A stretch of 64,000 nucleotides of DNA from Granulicella sp. Lineage in GTDB: Bacteria > Acidobacteriota > Terriglobia > Terriglobales > Acidobacteriaceae. Shown in pieces: positions 1 through 8,350 of this stretch. Where the stretch lies: the NCBI GenBank assembly GCA_027452215.1, contig DAIDGQ010000009.1, positions 62,001-126,000 of the forward strand, read 5' to 3'. The position numbers were made by a program, and so were the translations under genes. Within the stretch, counting starts at the first letter, position 1. Each line of letters starts with the position of its first letter. Under the pieces are notes generated by a model. The model was not told where the DNA came from. It saw only the letters and a program-made list of their open reading frames with translations, and searched no databases.

Positions 1-1455
1 CCCGTCCCACAGATTCTGCAGCCGAAGATTCTCATTCGCCGCATGCTGGTTATCGTCGTGATTCGCAATCGGAATCGATAGCGTCGGCGAACCCGAAGCC
101 CGCTCCATCGCATCCAGCGGAACCGTCCCCCCCGACGTCGGCAGCAGAATCACACTTCCCCTCGCGCTCTCGACCGCCTTCACCACCTCCTGCGCTATCG
201 GCAGACTCATCGCCGTCCGCAGCGGAGCCTCCCCCTCATCCAGCACCATTCTCGCCACCCGAGCATGCGTCGTCCGCTCCTCCACCGTCGGCTCGCCCGA
301 GGTCACAAAGTATCCCTGCGACCGAACATAATCCACCACCCGCTCCTGCTGTATCCGAGCCTGTTCCCCGACCACCAGCCGCAGATCGAGGCTCGCCGTC
401 GCCGTCGCCGGAATCGAGTTCGTAGCCTGCGCCCCCGTCTTCCCCGCCGTCACGCCAGTCACCTCCAGCGACGGCTGATTCAGCAGCGTCAGCAGGTGTT
501 CACCCCCTCCCATCGAGCTGCCCAGCGCAAACTCCCTGCGCAGCCTCTCGTCATTCACCGGAGCCGCCGCCAGTGCGCTCTGCTCCAGCGTCCCCAGCGG
601 AGCAACGCCGTCATAAAAATGCGGAATCAGCACATGCCCCTCTGCGTCTTTCATCCCCGCCAGAAGTTGTGCCAGCATCATCGCCGGGTTCGGAGCCCAG
701 TTCCCATAATGCCCGCTGTGCAGAGGATGCTCCGGTCCATACACCGTCAGCTCAATGTGCGCATCGCCGCGAGCGCCAAACAGAATCACCTGTTTCCGCG
801 TCTGATCGACCGGCCCATCGCACACCAGCCAGACGTCCCCCGTAATAAGCTTGCGATGCTCATCGAGAATTTGTTCCAGGTGCGGAGATCCAGCCTCTTC
901 CTCTCCCTCCCAGATGAATCGCAGGTTCGCCTTCAGAGGAAAATTCGCTGCCTGCAGCGCAGTCAACGCCGTCAACTGCGCAAAGATCGCGGCCTTGTCA
1001 TCGCCCGCGCCGCGAGCATACACCCGAGCCTCGCCGTCCACCTCCTTCACCACCGGAGCAAACGGAGGAGTAGCCCAATCCGACGCCACCACGGGCTGCC
1101 CATCATAGTGCGCATAAAACACAATCGTCCGCGTAGCTCCCTCCACCTTCAGCTCTCCGTACACCACCGGAGGAACATTCTCAGGAAGCTCCGGAGCCGC
1201 AAGCAGCACCGCCGGAATACCATGCGCCCGAAGTTGCTGCAGCAGGTAAGCGGCATTGCGCCGCAGCCCGGCAGGGTCTGCCGCCACGTTCGGAATCCTC
1301 AGAAACTCTTCAAACTGCGCCGTCAACTGGTCATGCCGCGAAGCCGTATAGGCCTGCGCTATCTTCGGCGCAGACAGCGGTGCAGCGGTCTGCGCCGAAG
1401 CCGCGGTGACAACCAACAAAGCTGCGAACAGTGGCGAAAGTCGTGCGCGAAGCAT
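1..1455 (-). CDS. Secreted M20-family metallopeptidase (partial, C-terminus beyond left edge)
   Basis: This frame is absent from the ORF track because it runs off the left edge; I translated it from the complement. It starts ATG at 1455 (MLRARLSPLFAALL) with a signal peptide ending near AASAQ, so the product is exported. M20 metal-site motifs follow in order: an FYAHYDGQPV motif, ARGAGDDKA, and WEGEEEAGSP. Later HSGHYGNW and the small dimerisation domain fit the dipeptidase/carboxypeptidase branch. Within the family these residues bind two zinc ions and hydrolyse peptide or N-acyl bonds; the substrate here is unknown. At least 485 codons are inside the window and no stop is reached. The long plus-strand ORF at 265-1473 is a shadow. 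Confidence 0.9.
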   Translation of the reverse strand, partial: MLRARLSPLFAALLVVTAASAQTAAPLSAPKIAQAYTASRHDQLTAQFEEFLRIPNVAADPAGLRRNAAYLLQQLRAHGIPAVLLAAPELPENVPPVVYGELKVEGATRTIVFYAHYDGQPVVASDWATPPFAPVVKEVDGEARVYARGAGDDKAAIFAQLTALTALQAANFPLKANLRFIWEGEEEAGSPHLEQILDEHRKLITGDVWLVCDGPVDQTRKQVILFGARGDAHIELTVYGPEHPLHSGHYGNWAPNPAMMLAQLLAGMKDAEGHVLIPHFYDGVAPLGTLEQSALAAAPVNDERLRREFALGSSMGGGEHLLTLLNQPSLEVTGVTAGKTGAQATNSIPATATASLDLRLVVGEQARIQQERVVDYVRSQGYFVTSGEPTVEERTTHARVARMVLDEGEAPLRTAMSLPIAQEVVKAVESARGSVILLPTSGGTVPLDAMERASGSPTLSIPIANHDDNQHAANENLRLQNLWDG

Positions 1456-1546
1456 GCGGCCAAACTACCATAATTTGCCCCCGCATGGCCCCAAAGAGCA
1501 ACGGGCACAGCCGAAGCCGTGCCCGTCACGCAGACCCAATCCAACG

Positions 1547-2989
1547 CTAGTAGCGGTAGTGGTCCGGCTTGTACGGCCCTTCAACCGGAACGCTCAGATA
1601 CGCCGCCTGCTTGGCCGTGAGCGTCGTCAGCTTCACGCCGATCTTCTCCAGGTGCAAGCGAGCAACCTCTTCGTCCAGATGCTTCGGCAAAATATAAATC
1701 CCGACCTTGTATACGTCCTTGTTCTTCCACAGGTCGAGCTGCGCCAGCGTCTGATTGCTGAAGCTGGCCGACATCACGAAGCTCGGATGACCCGTCGCGC
1801 AGCCCAGGTTCACCAGCCGTCCCTCTGCCAGCACAAAGATTGCATTGCCGTTCTCGAATGTGTACTTGTCCACCTGCGGCTTGATGTTCTCGCGCACAGC
1901 ACCCTTGTAGGCATTGAGCGGCTCCATCTGGATCTCATTGTCGAAGTGTCCGATGTTGCAGACAATCGCCTGGTCCTTCATCTTCTTCATGTGCTCGAGC
2001 GTAATGATGTCGACATTGCCCGTGCAGGTCACATAGATGTCGCCGCGACCCAGCGTCTCCTCGAGCGTCGTCACCTCGTAGCCCTCGATCGCCGCCTGCA
2101 GAGCATTGATCGGGTCCACCTCGGTCACAATCACGCGAGCGCCAAGTCCGCGCAGGCTCGCCGCCGAACCCTTGCCCACATCGCCATAGCCGCACACCAC
2201 CGCGACCTTGCCTGCAATCATCACATCGGTCGCGCGCTTGATCCCGTCCACCAGCGATTCACGGCAGCCATACAGGTTGTCGAACTTGCTCTTCGTCACC
2301 GAGTCGTTGACGTTGATCGCCGGAACCAGCAGCGTGCCCTTCTCCATCATCTTGTACAGCCGGTGTACGCCCGTCGTCGTCTCTTCCGACACGCCGCGCC
2401 ACTCCTTCGCAACATCGCTCCAGCGAGTCGGATACTCTGCATGAACCTTCTTCAGCAGGTCCTTGATCACGCCCTCTTCCTGCGAACCCGACGGCGAATC
2501 CACCCACTTGTCGCCCTTCTCCATCTCGACGCCCTTGTGAATCAGCAGCGTCACATCGCCGCCATCGTCAATCACCAACTGCGGTCCAAGCAGCCCACCC
2601 TTGCCATCCGGGAAGCTCAGCGCCTCATTCGTGCACCACCAGAACTCCTCCAGCGACTCGCCCTTCCACGCAAACACCGGAACGCCCGCCGCCGCAATCG
2701 CCGCCGCTGCATGATCCTGCGTCGAGAAGATATTGCAGCTCGCCCAGCGCACATCGGCGCCCAGGTCGACCATCGTCTCAATCAGCACTGCCGTCTGGAT
2801 CGTCATGTGCAGCGATCCCGTCACGCGAACGCCAGCCAGTGGCTTGCCCGCGGCATACTTGTGCCGAATCGACATCAGGCCGGGCATCTCCTGCTCCGCG
2901 ATGCTGATCTCTTTGCGCCCCCACTCCGCAAGGCCAATATCGGCTACCTTGTACGTTGCCTTCACCTGTTCCAATGTCGCTGTCGCCAT
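1547..2989 (-). CDS. ahcY: Adenosylhomocysteinase (S-adenosyl-L-homocysteine hydrolase)
   Basis: AhcY splits S-adenosylhomocysteine into homocysteine and adenosine in the cytoplasm, relieving product inhibition of methyltransferases and closing the activated-methyl cycle. The 480-residue product has the NAD-binding segment [20 protein letters not shown], the [16 protein letters not shown] substrate/NAD region and the hallmark C-terminus PDHYRY. I start at MATATLEQ (2989) rather than the ORF-track start: AAGGAGAACTC sits directly upstream, and the extra 28 residues do not look like family sequence. No SAH or SAM riboswitch was recognised upstream. It is transcribed alone, about 150 nt after coaE on the same strand. 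Confidence 0.97.
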   Translation of the reverse strand: MATATLEQVKATYKVADIGLAEWGRKEISIAEQEMPGLMSIRHKYAAGKPLAGVRVTGSLHMTIQTAVLIETMVDLGADVRWASCNIFSTQDHAAAAIAAAGVPVFAWKGESLEEFWWCTNEALSFPDGKGGLLGPQLVIDDGGDVTLLIHKGVEMEKGDKWVDSPSGSQEEGVIKDLLKKVHAEYPTRWSDVAKEWRGVSEETTTGVHRLYKMMEKGTLLVPAINVNDSVTKSKFDNLYGCRESLVDGIKRATDVMIAGKVAVVCGYGDVGKGSAASLRGLGARVIVTEVDPINALQAAIEGYEVTTLEETLGRGDIYVTCTGNVDIITLEHMKKMKDQAIVCNIGHFDNEIQMEPLNAYKGAVRENIKPQVDKYTFENGNAIFVLAEGRLVNLGCATGHPSFVMSASFSNQTLAQLDLWKNKDVYKVGIYILPKHLDEEVARLHLEKIGVKLTTLTAKQAAYLSVPVEGPYKPDHYRY

Positions 2990-3135
2990 GAGTTCTCCTT
3001 GAAAATCCAGCTTTAACAGTATCAAACTGTTTGTCGATGCGGTGGCTTTATCTGCTCGCCGCATGCCCCCCAAGGCCCCCGGGATTCATGGGGTAGCACG
3101 TCCGATTCCGCACATTCGATGCACTGAATCTCACC

Positions 3136-3804
3136 TCAGCGCCCCCCGCCTGCCGCCTCCGCCACCTTAAGCTCTTTCCACACCGCGTCCACCTGCTGCT
3201 CCAGCTGCTCAATGTCGCCATCGTTGTGCAGCACCACGCAGTCTCCCGCATACCCGGTCAAATGCTGCACCCGAAGCCGCCGCCGCGCATCCGCCTCAAA
3301 TCCTTCGCGCTCTTCAGCCGTCAGCGTCCGGCCCGCCGCAATGCGATCCACAAACCGAGCGACCTTCTCCTCCTCCGGAGCCTCCACCAGCAGAATGCGA
3401 TCAAAGCGCCCTCGCCACGTCCCTTCAGGAGCGTGCGTGGTCGAAAAAATCAGTGCTGATTCCACCACCACAATCGCGTGCGGATTCGTCGAGCTCAGCT
3501 CCGCCACCTGTTTCGCCTGCTCCTCCAGCACCGCCGGATGAACAATCTCGTTCAGCTCGTCCACCCGCGGATGCGCCGCATCGAACGCCAGCGCCGCCAG
3601 CCTGTGGCGATCCAGAGTTCCGTCCCCCGCAACCACTCCTTCGCCAAACCTCGCCACAATCGCGGCAAACACCGGCTGCCCCGGCTGCATCAGCGCCCGT
3701 CCCATCTCATCCGACGACAGCACCACCGCCCCGCGCTCCGCCAGCATCCGCGCCACCGTCGACTTGCCGCTCCCCAGGTCTCCCGTCAGTCCTACTCTCA
3801 GCAT
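3136..3804 (-). CDS. coaE: Dephospho-CoA kinase
   Basis: CoaE carries out the last step of coenzyme A synthesis, phosphorylating the ribose 3'-OH of dephospho-CoA with ATP. The N-terminus has the P-loop GLTGDLGSGKST and then LSSDEMGRALMQPG, the substrate-binding segment. LLVEAPEEEKVARFVDR is the typical lid and nucleoside-kinase region. At 222 residues it is slightly longer than the usual ~200, with a Gly-rich C-terminal tail. The start lies 6 nt after the folD stop, so the two are almost certainly one operon and probably translationally coupled. Confidence 0.95.
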   Translation of the reverse strand: MLRVGLTGDLGSGKSTVARMLAERGAVVLSSDEMGRALMQPGQPVFAAIVARFGEGVVAGDGTLDRHRLAALAFDAAHPRVDELNEIVHPAVLEEQAKQVAELSSTNPHAIVVVESALIFSTTHAPEGTWRGRFDRILLVEAPEEEKVARFVDRIAAGRTLTAEEREGFEADARRRLRVQHLTGYAGDCVVLHNDGDIEQLEQQVDAVWKELKVAEAAGGGR

Positions 3805-3810
3805 CGTCGT

Positions 3811-4749
3811 CTACCCTCTCCGCAGCCGCGCTGCCTTCACCGTATTCGACATCAGCATCGCAATCGTCAGCGCCCCAACTCCTCCCGGAACAGGGGTATA
3901 CGAGCTCGACAGCGCGAAAGCTGCCGGGTCCACGTCTCCCACCAGCGTCGATCCTCGCTTCGCAAATCCAGCCCGCCGCACCGCATCGCCAGGGAAGAAT
4001 CGCTCCAGCTCCGCCTCGCCCGTCAGCCGGTTGATCCCCACGTCAACGATCGTCGCCCCCGGCCGCACCATCTCCGGAGTCACAAATCCCGGCCGCCCAA
4101 TTGCCGCCACCAGGATATCCGCCTCCCGCGTAATCGCCCCCAGGTCCCGCGTCTGCGAGTGGCAGATCGTCACCGTCGCCGACGCGTTCAACAGCATCGC
4201 CGCCACAGGCTTGCCCACAATATTCGACCGCCCCAGCACCACCGCCCGCCGTCCCGCAACCGAAATCCCGCTCCTCCGCAGCATCTCCATAATCCCCGCC
4301 GGAGTGCACGGCGCAAGAATCTGCTCCATCGGAAATCCATTCAGCAGCCTTCCCACGTTAATCGGATGAAAGCCGTCGACGTCCTTGGCAGGATCGACAG
4401 CTTCCAGCAGTCGGGCCGTATCGACATGCGCGGGGAGAGGCAGTTGAATCAAAATGCCATCAATCTCCTCGCGCGCGTTGAGTGACCCCACCAGTTCCAG
4501 CAGTTCGTCCGTCGTCGCACTCGCCTCGGGCGTGTGCATTTCGGAGTAAATCCCCAGCTCGGCGCACGCTTTTACCTTGCTGCGAACATAAATCTCGGAG
4601 GCAGGAACTTCACCAACCAGAATCACCGCAAGCCCCGGCCGGTACCCATGATCTCGCGCCGCCGCAACTGCTGTGGACACCTCTGACTTGATCGCCGAGG
4701 CAAGAATGTTGCCGTCCAACATCATCGGCGCTGACGCGATAGAAGACAT
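3811..4749 (-). CDS. folD: Bifunctional methylenetetrahydrofolate dehydrogenase/cyclohydrolase
   Basis: FolD interconverts 5,10-methylene- and 10-formyl-tetrahydrofolate using NADP. The substrate-site segment VGEVPASEIYVRSKVKA contains the catalytic lysine, followed by GILIQLPLPAHVD and the dinucleotide-binding VLGRSNIVGKPVAAML. The C-terminal signature reads PGGVGALT, where PGGVGPMT is usual; this is a small deviation in an otherwise intact protein. Length 312 residues, slightly above the usual ~290. The start is the first ATG: TATTCT lies 7 nt upstream and there is no good Shine-Dalgarno, so the mRNA may be leaderless. Operon with coaE. Confidence 0.95.
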   Translation of the reverse strand: MSSIASAPMMLDGNILASAIKSEVSTAVAAARDHGYRPGLAVILVGEVPASEIYVRSKVKACAELGIYSEMHTPEASATTDELLELVGSLNAREEIDGILIQLPLPAHVDTARLLEAVDPAKDVDGFHPINVGRLLNGFPMEQILAPCTPAGIMEMLRRSGISVAGRRAVVLGRSNIVGKPVAAMLLNASATVTICHSQTRDLGAITREADILVAAIGRPGFVTPEMVRPGATIVDVGINRLTGEAELERFFPGDAVRRAGFAKRGSTLVGDVDPAAFALSSSYTPVPGGVGALTIAMLMSNTVKAARLRRG

Positions 4750-4756
4750 GAAATCC

Positions 4757-4762
4757 AGAATA
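4757..4762 (-). promoter_or_regulatory. Putative -10 element of folD (leaderless start)
   Basis: On the minus strand TATTCT is followed by 7 nt and then the folD ATG. No clear -35 hexamer and no Shine-Dalgarno were seen. This is one of a series of TANNNT boxes placed 5-8 nt before start codons in this window. Confidence 0.45.
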
Positions 4763-4923
4763 TCGTCCTCGAACCAGTTTCAGCCGATGAGTGTAATCGT
4801 AATGAGAAGTGAAATTGTTGATTTCAGCATAAAGATACTTCGCATTATTGCAACCAAATCGTTTCTTATGTCTTCTAACTGACATAGCCGCAGCCCAGAG
4901 CCGCGGTCCGAAGGAGGCCGATA

Positions 4924-5175
4924 GTGAGTGTTTCCGATGACCGGACGTATGTTGAACAATTCACCCCCACCGACCTTATGACGTTGCGCAACGAACTATT
5001 GCAGTCCGGAGTCGACTCCTTCCAGGCCGCCGAAATCGTCACCAATTTCCTCAGTGGCCGTGGCTACGGCGTCTCCAAGCATGAGGCTCGCACCGCCGCC
5101 TCCCGCATTGAAGGAGCCGGCTGCACCGCCGCTCACATCCAGGCTGAACTCGAACGAGTCGCCCTCGCGATGTAG
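4924..5175 (+). CDS. Conserved-looking small protein, function unknown
   Basis: An 83-residue soluble protein starting with GTG (VSVSDDRTYVEQF). AAGGAGG ends 6 nt before the GTG, which fixes the start. No signal peptide, membrane segment or metal motif is visible. The sequence is mostly helical with two parts: LMTLRNELLQSGVDSFQAAE, and a C-terminal half with RTAASRIEGAGCTAAHIQAE. I do not recognise the family. It is divergent from folD and stops 8 nt short of the convergent DUF5076 gene, so it looks monocistronic. The strong ribosome-binding site and codon use like its neighbours argue that it is real. Confidence 0.75.
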   Translation: MSVSDDRTYVEQFTPTDLMTLRNELLQSGVDSFQAAEIVTNFLSGRGYGVSKHEARTAASRIEGAGCTAAHIQAELERVALAM

Positions 5176-5183
5176 TTCTACCC

Positions 5184-5483
5184 TTACTGTGTGATCTCGC
5201 CCTCAGGCTCATCGGTGGGCGAATCGATCTCTGCCTGAAATCCCTCCAGCATCCGCTCCAGGAATGCCCCTTCATCCAGGTCTTTGTGGTGCAGCAACTC
5301 TGCATTCACGATGTGCCGCGCCAGGTCAGCCAGAACAATCCCCCACGCAAACGGGTCTTCCCACGCGCCCGACCGCAGACTGACATGCTGCCCCTGCTCC
5401 GCCACCCACACGCGGAGCAGCTCAAACGAGGCCTTATCGCGAGTAGCCGCGGGAGGTGGATCTAAAAACTTATTGGATGCCAT
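5184..5483 (-). CDS. DUF5076-like small protein
   Basis: A 99-residue protein. I start at MASNKFLDPP (5483) because AGGAG lies 8 nt upstream, whereas the ORF-track start 20 codons earlier has no such site. The segment SFELLRVWVAEQGQHVSLRS, followed by WEDPFAWGIVLADLARHI, matches my memory of DUF5076, a short uncharacterised domain of bacteria. No catalytic motif is visible; it is probably cytosolic. It lies 72 nt downstream of plsX on the same strand and may be cotranscribed with the plsX-rpmF group. Function unknown. Confidence 0.75.
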   Translation of the reverse strand: MASNKFLDPPPAATRDKASFELLRVWVAEQGQHVSLRSGAWEDPFAWGIVLADLARHIVNAELLHHKDLDEGAFLERMLEGFQAEIDSPTDEPEGEITQ

Positions 5484-5555
5484 ACGACGCTCCTGTATCT
5501 CTGCCGGGACACAAACACTTCTCTTTGAGCTTATGCCTTCCATCGAGCTTACGCG

Positions 5556-6587
5556 TTATCGCGTCGCAAGCATGGCCTCAATCCCGGGATTCACCTCGGC
5601 TTCGGCAAACTCCGCCGCCACCCGGATCGCGTTCATCACCGCGCGCTCATTCGACGAGCCATGTCCCACAATACAAACGCCACGCACCCCCAGCAGCGGC
5701 GCCCCGCCGTACTCCGAATAATCCAGCCGCTTCTTGAAAGCCTTGAACGCCTTCTGCGACAGCATCGCTCCCACCTGCGACGTCACCGTCGACTTCAAAC
5801 TCTCGCGCAGCGACGAACTCACCAGCTTCGCCAACCCCTCGCTCGTCTTCAGCGCCACGTTTCCCACAAACCCATCGCACACCGCCACGTCCGTAGCGCC
5901 GTTATACAGGTCCCGCCCCTCCACATTGCCCACAAAGTTCAGCTTCAACTCGCGCAGCAGGGGAAACGTGTCTCGAGTCAACGAGTTGCCCTTCGAATCC
6001 TCTTCGCCAATCGACAGCAGCCCCACCCTCGGATGCGCCACCCGCAGCACGTTCTTCGCATACATGTGCCCCATCACAGCGAATTGCACAAGGTTTTCCG
6101 GGTCGCAATCCACATTCGCTCCCACGTCGAGCAGCACGCACGGCTGTCCCGTACTCGTCGGCAGCAGCGCCGCCAGCGCCGGACGATCCACTCCGGCCAG
6201 CGATCCCAGCACCATCTTCGCCGTAGCCATCGCCGCGCCCGTATTGCCCGCCGTAATGAACCCGGCCGCGCGCCCCTCGCGCACCATCTTCAGCCCCACC
6301 CGCATGGACGAATCGCGCTTGGACCGCACGGCCTGCGCCGCCTTGTCCTCCATGCTGATCCACTCGCTCGCCTGCGCAATAAAGATCGGCAGCCGCTCTT
6401 TATTGCGTCCAAATCCCTGGCTTGCGTGGGCCTTCAGAGCCTCCCGCAATTTCGGACGCAGCAAATCCTCCGGCCCCACCAGGTGGACGCGAACGTCCAG
6501 CAGGCGGCAGGCCAGTATCGCCCCACGAATCTCAGGCTCCGGGGACTTGTCGGTCCCCATGGCATCGAGGACGATGTCTATCGGCAT
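5556..6587 (-). CDS. plsX: Phosphate acyltransferase PlsX
   Basis: PlsX converts acyl-ACP and phosphate to acyl-phosphate, the acyl donor for PlsY in phospholipid synthesis; it is a peripheral membrane enzyme. The 343-residue protein starts [20 protein letters not shown], the family N-terminus. It contains [20 protein letters not shown] and [16 protein letters not shown], both typical, and ends [20 protein letters not shown]. The order DUF177-rpmF-plsX is the classic bacterial arrangement linking ribosome and fatty-acid genes. Here fabH does not follow; a DUF5076 gene does. Confidence 0.96.
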   Translation of the reverse strand: MPIDIVLDAMGTDKSPEPEIRGAILACRLLDVRVHLVGPEDLLRPKLREALKAHASQGFGRNKERLPIFIAQASEWISMEDKAAQAVRSKRDSSMRVGLKMVREGRAAGFITAGNTGAAMATAKMVLGSLAGVDRPALAALLPTSTGQPCVLLDVGANVDCDPENLVQFAVMGHMYAKNVLRVAHPRVGLLSIGEEDSKGNSLTRDTFPLLRELKLNFVGNVEGRDLYNGATDVAVCDGFVGNVALKTSEGLAKLVSSSLRESLKSTVTSQVGAMLSQKAFKAFKKRLDYSEYGGAPLLGVRGVCIVGHGSSNERAVMNAIRVAAEFAEAEVNPGIEAMLATR

Positions 6588-6683
6588 GGTTCCGGTCGAC
6601 TCAAGAATCTTTCAGGTTGAGTGGAAAGGTTGAGTGGAAAGTTAGCCCCGGCAGCGCCATTCGACGCCGCCGAGCCAAATAAA

Positions 6684-6869
6684 CTAGACCGTTCCCTTGA
6701 CCGCTTCGATCGCGCGGCCCTTGTACTCGCCGCACTTCTTGCACACCCGGTGAGGAAGCTTCTTCTCTCCGCAGTTCGGGCAGTTGGAGACGCCCACGGG
6801 CGTCAGAAAATCGTGGCTACGGCGTTTTGCAGTGCGCTGCTTGGAGTGCCGGCGCTTTGGATTAGGCAT
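6684..6869 (-). CDS. rpmF: 50S ribosomal protein L32 (zinc-binding form)
   Basis: A 61-residue ribosomal protein starting MPNPKRRHSKQRTAKRRSHD, a basic N-terminus typical of L32. CPNCGEKKLPHRVCKKCGEY carries two CxxC knuckles, so this is the zinc-binding C+ paralogue type. AGAGGG lies just before the ATG. It sits between DUF177 and plsX on the same strand, the usual operon. Confidence 0.97.
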   Translation of the reverse strand: MPNPKRRHSKQRTAKRRSHDFLTPVGVSNCPNCGEKKLPHRVCKKCGEYKGRAIEAVKGTV

Positions 6870-6971
6870 GGTAAACCCTCTTCTAAAATTGGCCAGCCAG
6901 CTCGAAGCTCTGCGGCCGAAATCTGTGAAAACTCAAAACTTGCGGTCGTTTACCTTCAAACGTTTGCCGCC

Positions 6972-7523
6972 TCAGGACTTAGGCGCAACCGAGATTCCGG
7001 CCAAAACGGCTAACCGTGGATCGGTCGGCTTCTCTACACACTCACAGCTTGCGAGGTTGCGATTGATGCCGCAATGCGGGCAAAGTCCCTTGCAGTCCTC
7101 CCGGCAGAGCGTCCGTCCGGGCAGGGTAAGGAGCACCTGCTCACGCACGGCGTCCTCCAGCAGCAGGCCGCTCTCTTCATAATACCCGATTTCCGTCTCA
7201 TCTTCCGTAATCGCGCGTTCTCCCGACTCCGCATCCACACCTCCGGGCCGGAAGATCAGGTCAAACGTCCCATTCAGCGGCTGCTGCACCGGCTCCAGGC
7301 ACCTCGCACACAGCTGCTCAAAGTCTCCCGAATAGCTCGCCCGCAGCCGGATATCCTGCACAAACTCCTTCGGCCCGCGGTGTTCCACGATCAACTCCGC
7401 CTGCCCTTTCAGCTTCAGCGGCCCCACCTGCCGAATATCCGGCGCATACTCAATCGCCCCTGCGGCCAACGATTCATCCAGCTTTAACGGCTCATCCACT
7501 AACTGTGCGGGCGTAATCAACAT
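6972..7523 (-). CDS. DUF177 (YceD-like) protein, 23S rRNA accumulation factor family
   Basis: A 183-residue member of the YceD/DUF177 family, normally encoded just before rpmF and linked to 23S rRNA accumulation. The cysteine-rich pattern is clear: CARCLEPVQQPLNG in the middle, then CREDCKGLCPHCGINRN and a final CEC, probably a metal-binding cluster. The acidic linker DAESGERAITEDETEIGYYE is typical. It is first in the run DUF177-rpmF-plsX. Function is from family knowledge; only the motifs and context are visible here. Confidence 0.88.
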   Translation of the reverse strand: MLITPAQLVDEPLKLDESLAAGAIEYAPDIRQVGPLKLKGQAELIVEHRGPKEFVQDIRLRASYSGDFEQLCARCLEPVQQPLNGTFDLIFRPGGVDAESGERAITEDETEIGYYEESGLLLEDAVREQVLLTLPGRTLCREDCKGLCPHCGINRNLASCECVEKPTDPRLAVLAGISVAPKS

Positions 7524-7600
7524 CCCTTAACCGTAGGACGATGCGGACCCCGCGTCAATCAACCACCGCACAGCAGGGAATCAGAGGCAATTCCATCGCC

Positions 7601-8188
7601 TCACCCAAACAGCCGAATCCCCGCCACCCCTGCCGCTCCCGCCTCCATGCACCCCGCCGCATTGCCCTCCGTCACACCCCCCAGCGCCAGCACAGGAGTT
7701 CCTCCCGCCACCTCGCAAGCCTCCCGCAGCGCCTCCATCCCCACTCCGGCCACCACCACCGTCCCCTCCAAGCGCTTCTCAAACACCGGCCCAAACAGCA
7801 CCAGATCCACGCCCTGATCCACCGCCCTCCGCACGTCCAGCACCGAGTGGCACGACGAGCTCACCACCGCCGCCCTCCCCGCCGCCGCAAACACCCTCCG
7901 CACCTGCTTCGCCGTCAGCTCCCCCGGCCGCGACGTCAGATGAACCCCCGCCGCCCCCGCCGCGACCGCCACATCCGCCCGGCTATTCACCAGCAGCCTG
8001 GTCCGGGCATCCTCTTCCCGAAACACCCCGACCATCGCCCGCGCCACCCGAACCAGCTCTCGCACCTCCAGCCGCTTCTCCCGAAGTTGCACATACTCAA
8101 TGCCTTCAAACGCCCACACCCTGGCCCGGGACACGTTCCCCTCGCCCAACCCCGCATCCGTCCCACTCGTAATGGCATACCGCAGCAT
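7601..8188 (-). CDS. Thiamine-phosphate synthase family protein (ThiE/TenI-like)
   Basis: A 195-residue TIM-barrel protein. Visible family motifs are EYVQLREK (pyrophosphate-site QxR), LLVNSRADVA, AGVHLTSRPGE, SCHS, LFGPVFEK and VLALGGV, then GVAGIRLF. ThiE joins HMP-pyrophosphate and thiazole phosphate to give thiamine phosphate; TenI paralogues act as thiazole tautomerases. Short length and NSRAD in place of the usual ND-containing loop leave both options open. No other thi gene and no TPP riboswitch were seen nearby, so I do not assign a symbol. Start: TACACT lies 6 nt upstream with no Shine-Dalgarno, suggesting a leaderless mRNA. Confidence 0.82.
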   Translation of the reverse strand: MLRYAITSGTDAGLGEGNVSRARVWAFEGIEYVQLREKRLEVRELVRVARAMVGVFREEDARTRLLVNSRADVAVAAGAAGVHLTSRPGELTAKQVRRVFAAAGRAAVVSSSCHSVLDVRRAVDQGVDLVLFGPVFEKRLEGTVVVAGVGMEALREACEVAGGTPVLALGGVTEGNAAGCMEAGAAGVAGIRLFG

Positions 8189-8194
8189 GCCGCC

Positions 8195-8200
8195 AGTGTA
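8195..8200 (-). promoter_or_regulatory. Putative -10 element of the thiE-like gene (leaderless start)
   Basis: TACACT on the minus strand ends 6 nt before the ATG. A weak -35 candidate (TTCTGA) lies 17 nt further upstream. No Shine-Dalgarno intervenes. Confidence 0.5.
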
Positions 8201-8350
8201 GTCCCACCCTCATCTCCTCAGAACGCCGTAGTCGACCCGGCAAATTACCGCGTCAAATAGGTCTATGATGAGATTCGGCTGTCTCGACGAGCCCGAACCG
8301 CCCTGCTCCACCTATCACTTACCCTCACGGAGACGTACTCCCATACGCCT

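Noticed and set aside
2990-3135. SAH or SAM riboswitch before ahcY
   Set aside because: The ahcY leader side is only the ~150 nt toward coaE and shows no recognisable aptamer; a normal Shine-Dalgarno is present.
6605-6645. Short direct repeat GTTGAGTGGAAAG x2 after plsX
   Set aside because: Only two 13-bp copies in a 96-nt gap; likely a chance or local duplication with no visible role.
8189-8350. TPP riboswitch before the thiE-like gene
   Set aside because: No CUGAGA or ACCUGA-type conserved blocks; the -10 box lies 6 nt from the ATG and leaves no room for a leader.
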